Below, in pieces: positions 1 through 7,832 of a stretch of DNA of 19,854 nucleotides; position 1 is the first letter of the stretch, and the number at the start of each line of letters is the position of its first letter. A program made the translations under genes and the position numbers. Below the pieces are notes generated by a model that saw only the letters and a program-made list of their open reading frames with translations, searched no databases and was not told the origin of the DNA. This DNA is from Ruminococcaceae bacterium UBA1244. Lineage in GTDB: Bacteria > Bacillota > Clostridia > Oscillospirales > Acutalibacteraceae. The stretch lies in contig DBWG01000064.1 in the NCBI GenBank assembly GCA_002308635.1, positions 6,656 through 26,509 on the forward strand, given 5' to 3'.

Positions 1-22
1 CAGCCATGATAGCTGTTATGTT

Positions 23-1477
23 TTATTGCAGACCGGCTTCTCTCTTATTTTCTTCATGTTCTTCGAGAGTCTTTGCATAGTAAGCTACAGCCGGATCGGT
101 ATCTGTTGCGGACTTATGGCAGAAGTAATAATACTCTGTTTCTTCCTTTGCAAGAGCGGCTTCGATAGCTTCAAGACCGGGGTTGCATATCGGTCCCGGA
201 GGCAGACCCTTGTTGTCGTAGGTGTTGTATTTGCTCTTGAAGGTCTTTCTCTGAGCAAGCGGGATATCGTCGAGTGAAAGGAAGGGATAATACTTTGTTG
301 AGTCGAGCTGCAGGAACGCAAGACCGCTTTCACCGTTTGCATTCACGCCGTCATTCGGGATAGTATCGAGACGGTTGTGGAGTATTGCAGAGATCTGATA
401 CATATCATCTCTGTTTGCGGCCTCAGCCTGAATGAGAGAAGCAAGGGTAAGTACCTCGTCCATTGTCATGTTGATAGTTTCGGCACGTTCTGCAACGGTC
501 ATCTTCTTATCAAAGCCAAGAACGCTTCTCTTTCTTGCATAGACCTTTCTGCGGTAGTTTGCAAGGAACTTTTCTATAACAGTGTCGACCTTTTCTCCGA
601 CAAAGAAATCGTATGTATCAGGGAAGAGGTAGCCTTCGAGCTTATACTCTCTCTTGCCGGGGTCAGACATTTTGCCGATAAATTCATATTCGTCAAATCT
701 GTCGGACTTGCATGCTTCGAGGAACTCATCGCCGCTGCATACCTTATTGTCCTCAAGCAGCTTTGCGTATTGTCTGAGCGACATACCTTCGGTAAATCTT
801 ACGGTAACAACGTCAGTACGGTTCATATCGGACTGCATGTAGTTGATGAGCGCCTGATAGTCCTTGCCCTTGTTGACCTCAAATGTACCCTTTGTAAAGC
901 CTGTGGTCGCATGGGTCATTTTTGCATAAAGCTGGAACATCCATTTGACTTTGATAACGCCTTTATCATAGAGGATGTCGGTGATCTGGTCGATATCGGC
1001 ATCCGCAGGTATCGTAATCGTGACAGAGCTGTCAGAATCACGTCCCACACCGAGCAGGTCATTGACTCCGACCATGATATACTCGCCGATCATAATTGAC
1101 GCAAGCACCACCATAACGATCCAGGATATCCTGAATACTATGCGGTTCTTCTTTGCTTTTTTTCTGCGGCGCTTTCTGTCGATCCTTTTTGCTTTTTTAA
1201 GGCTCTTTTTATCGACTGCCTTCATTTCGCTTTCGGATGAGGAGCTGAAGCTGTTGATCTCTTCTCCGGAAGACAGGTCCTCTTTCGGCAGTGACTCATC
1301 ATTTTTGGCAGGCTTCGGAACACCGGTACTTTCCGGCACGGCTGTGTCCTGAGGAGCATTTTCCGTTTCCGGAACGTCAGGGATGCCGGATTCGGGGTCA
1401 TCATCGTCAAAGCCCTTAAAATTCAGTTTGAAATTTGCTATCTTCTCTTGTCTTTTCCTTTCAAGCTCATCACTCAT
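23..1477 (-). CDS. mltG: Endolytic murein transglycosylase MltG (YceG-like)
   Basis: Membrane-bound lytic transglycosylase of the YceG/MltG family, which cuts nascent glycan strands outside the membrane and so sets where synthesis ends. From the chosen start (484 aa): an acidic, Ser/Pro/Glu-rich head (about 1-87), a very basic stretch (88-112), one membrane helix (about 113-136), then the extracytoplasmic domain. Family motifs are visible: EGYLFPDTY (281-289), ASLIQAE (346-352) with Glu352 at the conserved catalytic position, LQLDSTKYY (389-397) and GLPPGPICNPG (424-434). I chose the ATG at 1475-1477 because AGGAGGT lies 10 bases upstream; the longer reading frame begins inside the preceding gene and has no such site. 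It is last in a three-gene operon, 19 bases after the 5-FCL stop. The cytosolic head is longer than in the E. coli enzyme. Family assignment is secure. Confidence 0.94.
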   Translation of the reverse strand: MSDELERKRQEKIANFKLNFKGFDDDDPESGIPDVPETENAPQDTAVPESTGVPKPAKNDESLPKEDLSSGEEINSFSSSSESEMKAVDKKSLKKAKRIDRKRRRKKAKKNRIVFRISWIVMVVLASIMIGEYIMVGVNDLLGVGRDSDSSVTITIPADADIDQITDILYDKGVIKVKWMFQLYAKMTHATTGFTKGTFEVNKGKDYQALINYMQSDMNRTDVVTVRFTEGMSLRQYAKLLEDNKVCSGDEFLEACKSDRFDEYEFIGKMSDPGKREYKLEGYLFPDTYDFFVGEKVDTVIEKFLANYRRKVYARKRSVLGFDKKMTVAERAETINMTMDEVLTLASLIQAEAANRDDMYQISAILHNRLDTIPNDGVNANGESGLAFLQLDSTKYYPFLSLDDIPLAQRKTFKSKYNTYDNKGLPPGPICNPGLEAIEAALAKEETEYYYFCHKSATDTDPAVAYYAKTLEEHEENKREAGLQ

Positions 1478-1496
1478 AAGAGAAAGACCTCCTTTG

Positions 1497-2120
1497 TTAT
1501 GTTGAGAGATTATTTCCGGCAAATCTTTCTGCTCTTTTTATACTGCGAAGAAATCTGTCGGTGATAATAAGCTGCACAGGTCTGTCATATTTTCCCTTCG
1601 GGAGCCGCCACAAAAAACATTCACTGAAGCAGATGCCGACAGTAACGCCGCTGTAGCCGGACAAAAACCTGTCGTAATATCCCTTTCCGTATCCGAGACG
1701 AAAGCCGCTGCTGTCAAATGCCATTCCCGGAACGATACAGATGCTGTCTTCAAACCCGTCAGTCATTTTCTCACAGATATCGGTTTTGGGTTCCAGTACA
1801 CCGAAGCTGCTTTTTTCGAGCTGGTCAACGCCGCTGATGTAATAAAAATCCATGAGCCTTGTGCCGTCGACACATTTCGGAACAGCAACGCTTTTGCCGT
1901 CATTAAGTGCCTTTTCGATGAGCATGAGCGTGTCGGTCTCCTCATCCTTGGAAACATAGGTCAGCACGGTTTTTGCGTCACGGTACTGATATAGAGAAAC
2001 GATCCTGTTAAGTATCCTGCGGTCGAGGAGCTGTTTCTGTTCGGGAGAGATATTTTTTCTTATGGCTCTGAATTTGTTTCTGAGCCGCTTTTTTTCTTCT
2101 CTGACATTACTTATCTGCAT
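1497..2120 (-). CDS. 5-formyltetrahydrofolate cyclo-ligase
   Basis: Cytosolic enzyme of the 5-FCL/MTHFS family: it uses ATP to convert 5-formyl-tetrahydrofolate to 5,10-methenyl-tetrahydrofolate, returning a storage folate to the one-carbon pool. The 207 aa length is usual. The N-terminus is basic (REEKKRLRNKFRAIRK), and the diagnostic C-terminal loop LGYGKGYYDRFL is present, preceded by VPGMAFD. The ATG at 2118-2120 has AAGGA about 10 bases upstream and overlaps the end of the DJ-1 gene by 10 bases, so the two are probably translationally coupled. The gene leads directly into mltG, a 5-FCL/MltG pairing with no obvious functional link. Nothing is missing from the family motif. Confidence 0.93.
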   Translation of the reverse strand: MQISNVREEKKRLRNKFRAIRKNISPEQKQLLDRRILNRIVSLYQYRDAKTVLTYVSKDEETDTLMLIEKALNDGKSVAVPKCVDGTRLMDFYYISGVDQLEKSSFGVLEPKTDICEKMTDGFEDSICIVPGMAFDSSGFRLGYGKGYYDRFLSGYSGVTVGICFSECFLWRLPKGKYDRPVQLIITDRFLRSIKRAERFAGNNLST

Positions 2121-2653
2121 TGCAAAGAATTCCTTACTTTTTCTGATACAGCTTCATCCCTGACAGCCTTCAGCAGTTCAAGACCGAATTCCAGTGAAAC
2201 TCCCATTCCCTGTGCCGTTATGATCTTTCCGTCACGGCAGACAAAGTCATCATATATCTCAGCACCGGTAAGCTCGCCTTCAAATGAAGGATAGCATATT
2301 GCCTTTTTGCCCCTGAGAAGTCCTGCATGGCCGAGAACCATTGGTGCAGCGCATATAGCGCCGATAAATTTGTCATTTTTTGCACAGTATGCGATAGCAT
2401 CCTGTACGGCAGAGCTTTTTTCAAGGTTGAGTGTTCCCGGCATACCGCCCGGAAGTACAACAGCCTCAACGCCTTCAAAGCTGACAAGCTCCTTGTCTTC
2501 TATATCAGCGGCAACGGCTATTTTATGGGAACCCATTACAGCTTTTCCGCCGACACCTACAGTAACGACATCTACACCGCCTCTGCGGAGAACATCCACA
2601 GGTGTGAGAGCCTCTATTTCTTCAAATCCGTTTGCAAGAAATACATATACCAT
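2111..2653 (-). CDS. DJ-1/PfpI family protein
   Basis: Member of the DJ-1/ThiJ/PfpI superfamily (180 aa, one domain, cytosolic). Bacterial DJ-1 homologues are credited with glyoxalase, deglycase or redox-stress roles; which applies here cannot be read from the sequence. The N-terminal glutamate cluster FEEIE (10-14) supplies the Glu that partners the nucleophile, and AICAAP (99-104) is the nucleophile elbow with Cys101, equivalent to human DJ-1 Cys106. VVLPGGMPG (65-73) is the typical loop before it. A TTG three codons upstream would abut the GGAG site; the ATG at 2651-2653 lies 9 bases from GGAG and is preferred. First gene of the operon with 5-FCL and mltG; a good promoter lies just upstream. 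Confidence 0.9.
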   Translation of the reverse strand: MVYVFLANGFEEIEALTPVDVLRRGGVDVVTVGVGGKAVMGSHKIAVAADIEDKELVSFEGVEAVVLPGGMPGTLNLEKSSAVQDAIAYCAKNDKFIGAICAAPMVLGHAGLLRGKKAICYPSFEGELTGAEIYDDFVCRDGKIITAQGMGVSLEFGLELLKAVRDEAVSEKVRNSLQCR

Positions 2654-2687
2654 TTTTATCAACTCCTATTATTTCTCTGACATTTCT

Positions 2688-2716
2688 ATTAAAACCTAAA
2701 ATCCTCACAATGTCAA
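2688..2716 (-). promoter_or_regulatory. Sigma-A-type promoter for the DJ-1/5-FCL/mltG operon
   Basis: On the minus strand TTGACA (2711-2716), a 17-base spacer and TTTAAT (2688-2693). It lies 35 bases upstream of the DJ-1 start codon and downstream of the S8 protease stop, so the operon need not depend on protease transcription. Confidence 0.72.
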
Positions 2717-2736
2717 CATATTTTTTTTTACAGCCG

Positions 2737-2768
2737 CAGCGGAATAATGCTTTCAGCGTTATTCGCTG
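2737..2768 (-). repeat. Inverted repeat spanning the S8 protease stop codon
   Basis: Arms 2737-2747 and 2759-2768 pair over 10 bases with one bulged G, leaving an 11-base loop; the right arm includes the TAA stop of the protease gene. On the minus strand no U-run follows (an A-run does), so it is not a standard intrinsic terminator. It may be a 3' end or stability structure. Confidence 0.35.
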
Positions 2769-5700
2769 CGTGTCCTCATGTCCTTTCCGATAAAGAACAG
2801 AACGGTACAGACAACAAGTATCAGTCCGACAAACAGTATCGCAGTCATCGGATCATCACCGTCTTCGCTGTTGTCCGGCAGGCTTGCTGCGGAAATTTCA
2901 GAGGAGACATCGGAAGATTCCTCTTCTTCAATATACTCTCCGATAAGTTCAACGCTGTATTCTCTTTTGCAGTGCAGGTCATTATTGCTGATGCCGATAA
3001 GCAGCCTGTCCTTCAAAAGCTTATATACACTGTGATCGTATTCAAAAACAACGTCATAGTAGTCAGGTTCGAGGTCACTCAACACTGCCCTGCCTTCACG
3101 GTCCGAAACGGCTGACTTTCCGTAAGACGAGACCTTTATTCCTTTTGCGGGCCGTCCTTCCTGATCTGTGAAAACAAACTCAGCCGAACCGTATTCAAAA
3201 GTTGCAGCGAGTTTTACTGCGGAGGAATTCAGGGCATTGTCCACAGCCCTGTATACGATCTTTTTGTCGGAAGCCATGTTTGTCCATGCGTCAGTGTTTA
3301 CGGCAAGCCTTGAAAGCTCGCTTCTCAGACGGCTGATATCATAGAGGAATGTTTGTGAACCGTCCTCTTTTGTATATCTTTCGAGGAGGACACAGGCTTC
3401 CTTCCTCATATATCCTGCGCTGATTATATCATTCAGCGGATCAATATAGTTATAGCTGTCATTTTTCCTGTCATAAGCCGCAGCATAGAGGATAAATTCC
3501 TTTATCCCGTTTTTGTCCGAAGCGGTCAGTTCAAGGAACGTCCTGCCGTTTTTGACGTAGGTGACAGCGTCCCTGATCTTCGGTTTTTCGTTATCCGCTT
3601 CAAACCAGTACGGGTCAATATACACATAAGAAAGCTTTCCCTGCGGAGTCATAGCCCTTACTGCGACCTCATATTTATATGTTCCCTCTGGCAGTTCGGC
3701 AAAAAATCTTCTTAGCCCGTCGGATCTGCGTATCAGCTTTTCAAAGGGACTGCTGTCCTTTTGCCTGAAAGATGATATCTTGCCGAAGCTTTCGGAATAG
3801 ATCTTTTTCTGCTTCGAGTCATAGATGTTTACTGTAAGATCATAGGCGCTGCGGAGGGTATAGAGGTCGGGAAGAATAAACGCCGTTCCGTAGCCGCTGT
3901 CGTCATAAAGGCCGCTTATGGAATATTTTGAAAAAAGCAGTCTGTCGTCACTCTGTGATATCGCACAGGACTCATATCTGTCGTCCTTCAGTGCGACTGC
4001 GACAAATCCGCTTTTAAGTTTTGTTACCGGTTCGCCGATATCGTATGCGGTGCTGTCAAACGGAGAAACCTCTTCGATAGAGCCATGAAAACCCGTAAAG
4101 GGCATGACCATATTTTCTCCGCCGGCCGAGCGTACAAAGATATATCCGTCGATATAATATCCGGAAGGGAAGATGCTCATTCTGTCACTGAGCAGTGCTT
4201 CATCAAATCTGAGTCTTACGGTGATAATTTTTTCTTCTCCGGCTTCGAGAATTATTTTGTTGGTTTCCTTGCCTTCGCAGAAAAATACCGCTTCTGTTTT
4301 TGAATTCAGGGAATGGGGTCTGAGCGTGTTGATGATGTTCCCGCTGCTGTCATAGCTGACCGTATCGGTCTGGACACAGCAGGAAAGCTCATATTCCTCA
4401 GTCTGTCCGGAAAAATTGACGGCAGAAAATTCAAATTCACATTCACGTTCAATGCCGTCTCCAAGACTGACAGCTTCTGCCGTGCCGTTGCCGTTTATAA
4501 GATAAGAACGGGCTGAGACGATGCTGCCGACATCCGCTATACCGAAGCCCTGCAGCCGTGGCGAATAATAAAGCCTGTCCTCTCCGGACTGAGATCCGAA
4601 AACAGCAGGTGATGCGTGGCTCAGCATTACAGCGTCAGAAAGCTCTTTTTTTTCTTCAAGGCTCTTTCTGTAAAAGAGTCCGGCGCTTTTCAGATATTGT
4701 CTTGTTACGGCGCAGACTCCGGCGATGCATGAGGATGAAGCCGAGCTGCCGGTGAGGTAATAGTACTCTCCGAATGCGGATGGGGAATATATTTCCTGAC
4801 CGGGAGCTATTATCCTGCGTCCTATTTTCAGTGACTCATCCGCAAAATATGATGTGAAATCCGAGATGCCTGCCGGAGTTTCCTTTTCAAATACCTCGCC
4901 GAGAAGGTCAGGGACAAAGCTGCCGGATGGATGTTCCTTAAAAAACGCACTGAGATCATCGTTGAGTATCATAAACGGCACTTTTTCAGGTATGCTGTCA
5001 TCTTCGTATCTGAGACCTTCCGGAACATTCATCAGTGCAACCGCAAGAACATCTTTTCTCAGTGCCATTGCGCATGCCGACAGGTGATCGGGGATATCCT
5101 TCAGATCAAGTATCAGCAGCTTTCCGGAAATATCCTTTCCTTCAAAGGCATCCTCTGTGTCGTATGTATCAATATAGATATATGCGTTGTGTTCATCGTC
5201 TTTTTCGGGTACATCTGTTTCTGAGCTTTCTTCATTCAGGGATGACTCCGTGTTTTCGGACTCCTCACTGATCTCAGATACTTCACTGACCTCTGATATC
5301 TCACTGTTTTCTGTGATATCGCTGATCTCGGATATCTCGGATATCTCAGAGCTTGTTTCGGTGCTGCTTTCATCGGGTACAGTTTCAGGAATGTACGACA
5401 CGGAATACAGTGATGCGGGTGATTTTCCCTTATAGTAGATCTTTTGTCCGTCTATCGTAAAGAAGTGCTTTATTTCTACGGTATTATCAGACGAGCCTGC
5501 TGAGATAACACCGTCTGTTTTTGAGAGGGTATTGTCTGTGCCGTAGAAAATATCGCCGGAGTAAAGCGTCTGACCGCTGTCCCTTCCGTTATATGCGCCG
5601 TTTCCGGACGGGCAGACTATGGTAGTTCCGTATTTCTGCATTTTTTCAAGAGCCGAACGGAAAATATCGTCGTTTTCTAAAAATTCATAGCTGCCGATGC

Positions 5701-6793
5701 CAAGCTCAACGATATCAGCGCCGAGCTTGACCGCATCGTCAAGTGCGGAGAGTACTGCGGCGGTGCTGACTTCGATCACACCATCTGAGTTCTTGCGTTC
5801 TGCGACTTTCATCAATGCAAGCTGAGCGTCAAAAGCTGTTCCACGGTAAGTATTCTCTCCCTGTTCGCCGTTATTTCCCGCAGTGACCGCTGCTGTTGAA
5901 GTTCCGTGAGAGAGTGACGGAGCTTTTGTTGCCGGAGCCATTTTTGAGTAGTCATAGGCAAAGGGTATCTTGGAGTTCCTATAGACGTTGTCGGTGCCGG
6001 TATTGAACCTGACATTGTCCAAAAGATCATTTAGTATTTTTCTGCTGATCTTTTGTTCGGACGGCGGCTGTGAAAAAACAGGGTCGCCTGTATTGAATTC
6101 GCTGTCGATCACCGCAATGAGGATGCCGCTGCCGCCGAATTGTTCCTGACCCTCGGAATCAATGATGCTCCTCCATGCGGACTGCAGCTTTTGTGCGTCA
6201 AAAGCGCCGTCGGAACGGGGCAGAGGACGTTCATCGTCAGTGTGTCCGTCCGGTTCACCGGCAGCCGTTTCAAAGAATACCGCATCATCCGAAAGCACAG
6301 ATACAGACGAAACGCCGCTTATGCCTTCGATCTTGCTTTTCAGGCTGAGCGGAGCTTTTATCGTAAAGGCATTGAACACAGCCGAATAAGTTCTGCTTTC
6401 GGAAAAATCCGCCTTGGAAACAAGCTTTTTGATGCTTGCTCTTGCAACGGCCTGACTCTTTTTTACGGCATCGCTGGATGAGCTTCCTTCACCGGAGCGC
6501 ATAAAGCTTACCGCATCAGGATATTTTTTGCCGGATTCAATTGCAGCGTCTATCAGAGGACGTTCATCAAGCTGTACAAAAAATACAACGGTCTCGTCCT
6601 GAGTTACGATCTCGACCTCTTTTTTGGGGTCATCCTTATCGTCTTTTTTATCAACAATTTTCTGAGGATATTCCTCAATACCCGAAGACTGTCCGTTTTC
6701 GCCCGGGGTATGCTCGGAATTTATTAACGGTACGATAATCACCGCTGCCATCAGCAGAACGGCGGTAACTGTCAGCCAAAAACTCTTTTTCAT
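2759..6793 (-). CDS. Large membrane-anchored subtilisin-like (S8) serine protease
   Basis: Secreted, surface-held S8 peptidase of 1344 aa, built like streptococcal C5a peptidase/lactocepin. Order: signal or anchor helix (about 4-24); charged linker; inhibitor I9-like propeptide (about 66-172); catalytic domain with Asp230 (IAVIDSEF), His296 (LSHGTST), oxyanion Asn398 (CPSGNG) and likely Ser684 (GSSASSSCIAG); a PA-like insert (about 536-640) preceded by a Ser-Glu repeat (478-525); an Fn3_5-like domain (about 780-905); further beta domains; a carboxypeptidase-regulatory-like domain (about 1203-1255); an acidic Ser-rich stalk; and a C-terminal helix (about 1316-1335) followed by KDMRTR. There is no LPxTG motif, so anchoring is by membrane helix. 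The serine motif lacks the usual Pro and His of GTSMAxPH, so activity or specificity may be unusual. AGGAAG lies 6 bases before the ATG. It appears monocistronic. Confidence 0.9.
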   Translation of the reverse strand: MKKSFWLTVTAVLLMAAVIIVPLINSEHTPGENGQSSGIEEYPQKIVDKKDDKDDPKKEVEIVTQDETVVFFVQLDERPLIDAAIESGKKYPDAVSFMRSGEGSSSSDAVKKSQAVARASIKKLVSKADFSESRTYSAVFNAFTIKAPLSLKSKIEGISGVSSVSVLSDDAVFFETAAGEPDGHTDDERPLPRSDGAFDAQKLQSAWRSIIDSEGQEQFGGSGILIAVIDSEFNTGDPVFSQPPSEQKISRKILNDLLDNVRFNTGTDNVYRNSKIPFAYDYSKMAPATKAPSLSHGTSTAAVTAGNNGEQGENTYRGTAFDAQLALMKVAERKNSDGVIEVSTAAVLSALDDAVKLGADIVELGIGSYEFLENDDIFRSALEKMQKYGTTIVCPSGNGAYNGRDSGQTLYSGDIFYGTDNTLSKTDGVISAGSSDNTVEIKHFFTIDGQKIYYKGKSPASLYSVSYIPETVPDESSTETSSEISEISEISDITENSEISEVSEVSEISEESENTESSLNEESSETDVPEKDDEHNAYIYIDTYDTEDAFEGKDISGKLLILDLKDIPDHLSACAMALRKDVLAVALMNVPEGLRYEDDSIPEKVPFMILNDDLSAFFKEHPSGSFVPDLLGEVFEKETPAGISDFTSYFADESLKIGRRIIAPGQEIYSPSAFGEYYYLTGSSASSSCIAGVCAVTRQYLKSAGLFYRKSLEEKKELSDAVMLSHASPAVFGSQSGEDRLYYSPRLQGFGIADVGSIVSARSYLINGNGTAEAVSLGDGIERECEFEFSAVNFSGQTEEYELSCCVQTDTVSYDSSGNIINTLRPHSLNSKTEAVFFCEGKETNKIILEAGEEKIITVRLRFDEALLSDRMSIFPSGYYIDGYIFVRSAGGENMVMPFTGFHGSIEEVSPFDSTAYDIGEPVTKLKSGFVAVALKDDRYESCAISQSDDRLLFSKYSISGLYDDSGYGTAFILPDLYTLRSAYDLTVNIYDSKQKKIYSESFGKISSFRQKDSSPFEKLIRRSDGLRRFFAELPEGTYKYEVAVRAMTPQGKLSYVYIDPYWFEADNEKPKIRDAVTYVKNGRTFLELTASDKNGIKEFILYAAAYDRKNDSYNYIDPLNDIISAGYMRKEACVLLERYTKEDGSQTFLYDISRLRSELSRLAVNTDAWTNMASDKKIVYRAVDNALNSSAVKLAATFEYGSAEFVFTDQEGRPAKGIKVSSYGKSAVSDREGRAVLSDLEPDYYDVVFEYDHSVYKLLKDRLLIGISNNDLHCKREYSVELIGEYIEEEESSDVSSEISAASLPDNSEDGDDPMTAILFVGLILVVCTVLFFIGKDMRTRSE
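5219..5362 (-). repeat. Ser-Glu-Ile/Val in-frame tandem repeat within the S8 protease
   Basis: Degenerate 9-base units (variants of GATATCTCG on the plus strand) encode runs of SEI, SEV and SEE triplets, protease residues about 478-525. The stretch sits between the catalytic core and the PA-like insert and should form an acidic, flexible or weakly helical linker. Short-period repeats of this kind can change length between strains by slippage without breaking frame. Confidence 0.7.
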
Positions 6794-6872
6794 CTTCGAC
6801 TTCCTTTTCGTTCACAAATATCAGTTTAACGAGGACTGCCCCTTCTGAAATTGAACACAAAATACCAATTTA

Positions 6873-6901
6873 ATTCTATCACTAACACCATATAAAGTCA
6901 A
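6873..6901 (-). promoter_or_regulatory. Sigma-A-type promoter for the S8 protease
   Basis: TTGACT (6896-6901), a 17-base spacer and TAGAAT (6873-6878) on the minus strand, about 80 bases upstream of the protease ATG. The -35 hexamer begins 15 bases after the stop of the upstream membrane-protein gene. I see no terminator between, so some readthrough is possible. Confidence 0.72.
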
Positions 6902-6915
6902 CATCCGCCGAAAGC

Positions 6916-7407
6916 TCAGAATATCCTGCTGACGTACCACTCGGGCGGATAAAAGCTGCAAAACAGCAGCACCGCAAACAATACTGCAAAACCTGTCATC
7001 AGCGGAACAAAGAATATCTCCGTTCTCAGCCGGCTTTTGTACAAAAAATATTCCGCCGTTTCCGCTAAGATCAGTGTGCAGAAAACCATCGCTGTTTTTA
7101 AAGCTTCGGATGAGATATATTTTCCCGTAAAACGCAGCAGCAGGACAGTCACCGCAGTAAATCCGATCAGAGCAATGATCCTTGCGCTGACATAATGCAG
7201 CAGGTGAGGTCTCATGCACGAAAGCTCAACAAATGTCCACATTATAAAAACAAGTGCATAGGGCTTTACGGTCTCCAGCGGTGAAGCGTTGACCGTAGAG
7301 ATAACAAGGCTCCATGCAGCTCCGCCGGACAGCTCATAGCTTTTTTGTATCACCCATCCGCATACTGCCGTCATTATTATGTGAAAGGGCAGATCTCTTT
7401 TCTTCAC
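6916..7407 (-). CDS. Polytopic membrane protein, DUF6512-like
   Basis: Integral membrane protein of 163 aa with about five hydrophobic segments (roughly residues 7-23, 47-65, 72-92, 102-122, 131-151) and short basic loops. From memory, its plan resembles DUF6512 proteins of Firmicutes: an N-terminal helix ending in a YxLSG-like motif, a motif similar to 'PVNES.WE..K' (here TVNASPLETVK), and a C-terminal helix ending in FYPP. The function of that family is not known. The start codon is GTG at 7405-7407 with GGAG 8 bases upstream; an ATG just before it runs into a stop in its own frame. It follows the 87-aa gene, separated by a strong stem-loop. The DUF assignment is tentative; the membrane topology is clear. 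Confidence 0.75.
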   Translation of the reverse strand: MKKRDLPFHIIMTAVCGWVIQKSYELSGGAAWSLVISTVNASPLETVKPYALVFIMWTFVELSCMRPHLLHYVSARIIALIGFTAVTVLLLRFTGKYISSEALKTAMVFCTLILAETAEYFLYKSRLRTEIFFVPLMTGFAVLFAVLLFCSFYPPEWYVSRIF

Positions 7408-7423
7408 AGCACCATCTCCGAAA

Positions 7424-7454
7424 CACTGTCATACTGTCATTTTATATGACAGTG
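7424..7454 (-). repeat. Intergenic stem-loop with two alternative pairings
   Basis: CACTGTCATA (7424-7433) and TATGACAGTG (7445-7454) form a perfect 10-bp stem. A second copy of ACTGTCAT at 7433-7440 can pair with the same partner using a shorter loop. On the minus strand the structure is followed by only three U residues and then by the ribosome binding site of the downstream gene, so it is more likely a processing, stability or translation-control hairpin than a full terminator. Confidence 0.6.
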
Positions 7455-7471
7455 CCCCGGAAAAAATGCCT

Positions 7472-7735
7472 TCAGTGCAGAAGCGATGCCGACATTCCCG
7501 CAAGGAGACCCGCTGCTGCACAGACGGTGCATAGGATAATGTGTTTCAGTCTGTTTCTGCGGCATCTTATTGCAGAAGGAACATCAAGCTCACTCAGCAT
7601 TTTTCTTGCCTCGTCTTCAAGCACTGTCCTCTGTACGGAAGCATATTCCGGCTTGATGATAAGTATTGCCCTTTCGTAGTATTCGCTGCCTGTTTCGTTG
7701 AGTTCTATCATGCTGTGGCTGATACCTTTTATCAT
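7472..7735 (-). CDS. Small tail-anchored protein of unknown function
   Basis: An 87-aa protein I do not recognise. Residues 1-62 are soluble and charged, with a likely helical stretch around ERAILIIKPEYASVQ and LEDEARKMLSEL; a basic patch (RCRRNRLKH, 57-65) is followed by one hydrophobic helix (about 66-84) reaching almost to the C-terminus. This predicts a tail-anchored protein with its soluble part in the cytoplasm. GGAGG lies 6 bases before the ATG and a TTTACA/TATAAT promoter lies upstream, which together support a real gene. It is first in a probable two-gene unit with the DUF6512-like protein. Codon use is like that of neighbouring genes. Confidence 0.75.
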   Translation of the reverse strand: MIKGISHSMIELNETGSEYYERAILIIKPEYASVQRTVLEDEARKMLSELDVPSAIRCRRNRLKHIILCTVCAAAGLLAGMSASLLH

Positions 7736-7802
7736 ATTGACCCTCCGTATTGTTTTATGATGTGATTATTGTCTGCGCCGGACGCTTATATTCACTGTAA
7801 TA

Positions 7803-7832
7803 ATTATAATTCGGCATTATACACTTTGTAAA
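7803..7832 (-). promoter_or_regulatory. Promoter for the small membrane-protein unit
   Basis: TTTACA (7827-7832), an 18-base spacer and a perfect TATAAT (7803-7808) on the minus strand, about 70 bases upstream of the 87-aa gene. The -35 hexamer abuts the first GTTGAAAAC repeat, so any protein bound to the array would touch this promoter. A second TATAAT at 7814-7819 has no good -35. Confidence 0.6.

Noticed and set aside
1..22. Start of a further gene downstream of mltG
   Set aside because: An ATG can be read at position 7 on the minus strand, but there is no ribosome binding site and too little sequence to judge.
377..1352. Long plus-strand frames opposite mltG
   Set aside because: They lie antisense to a gene with clear family motifs, have no ribosome binding sites and show no recognisable protein features.
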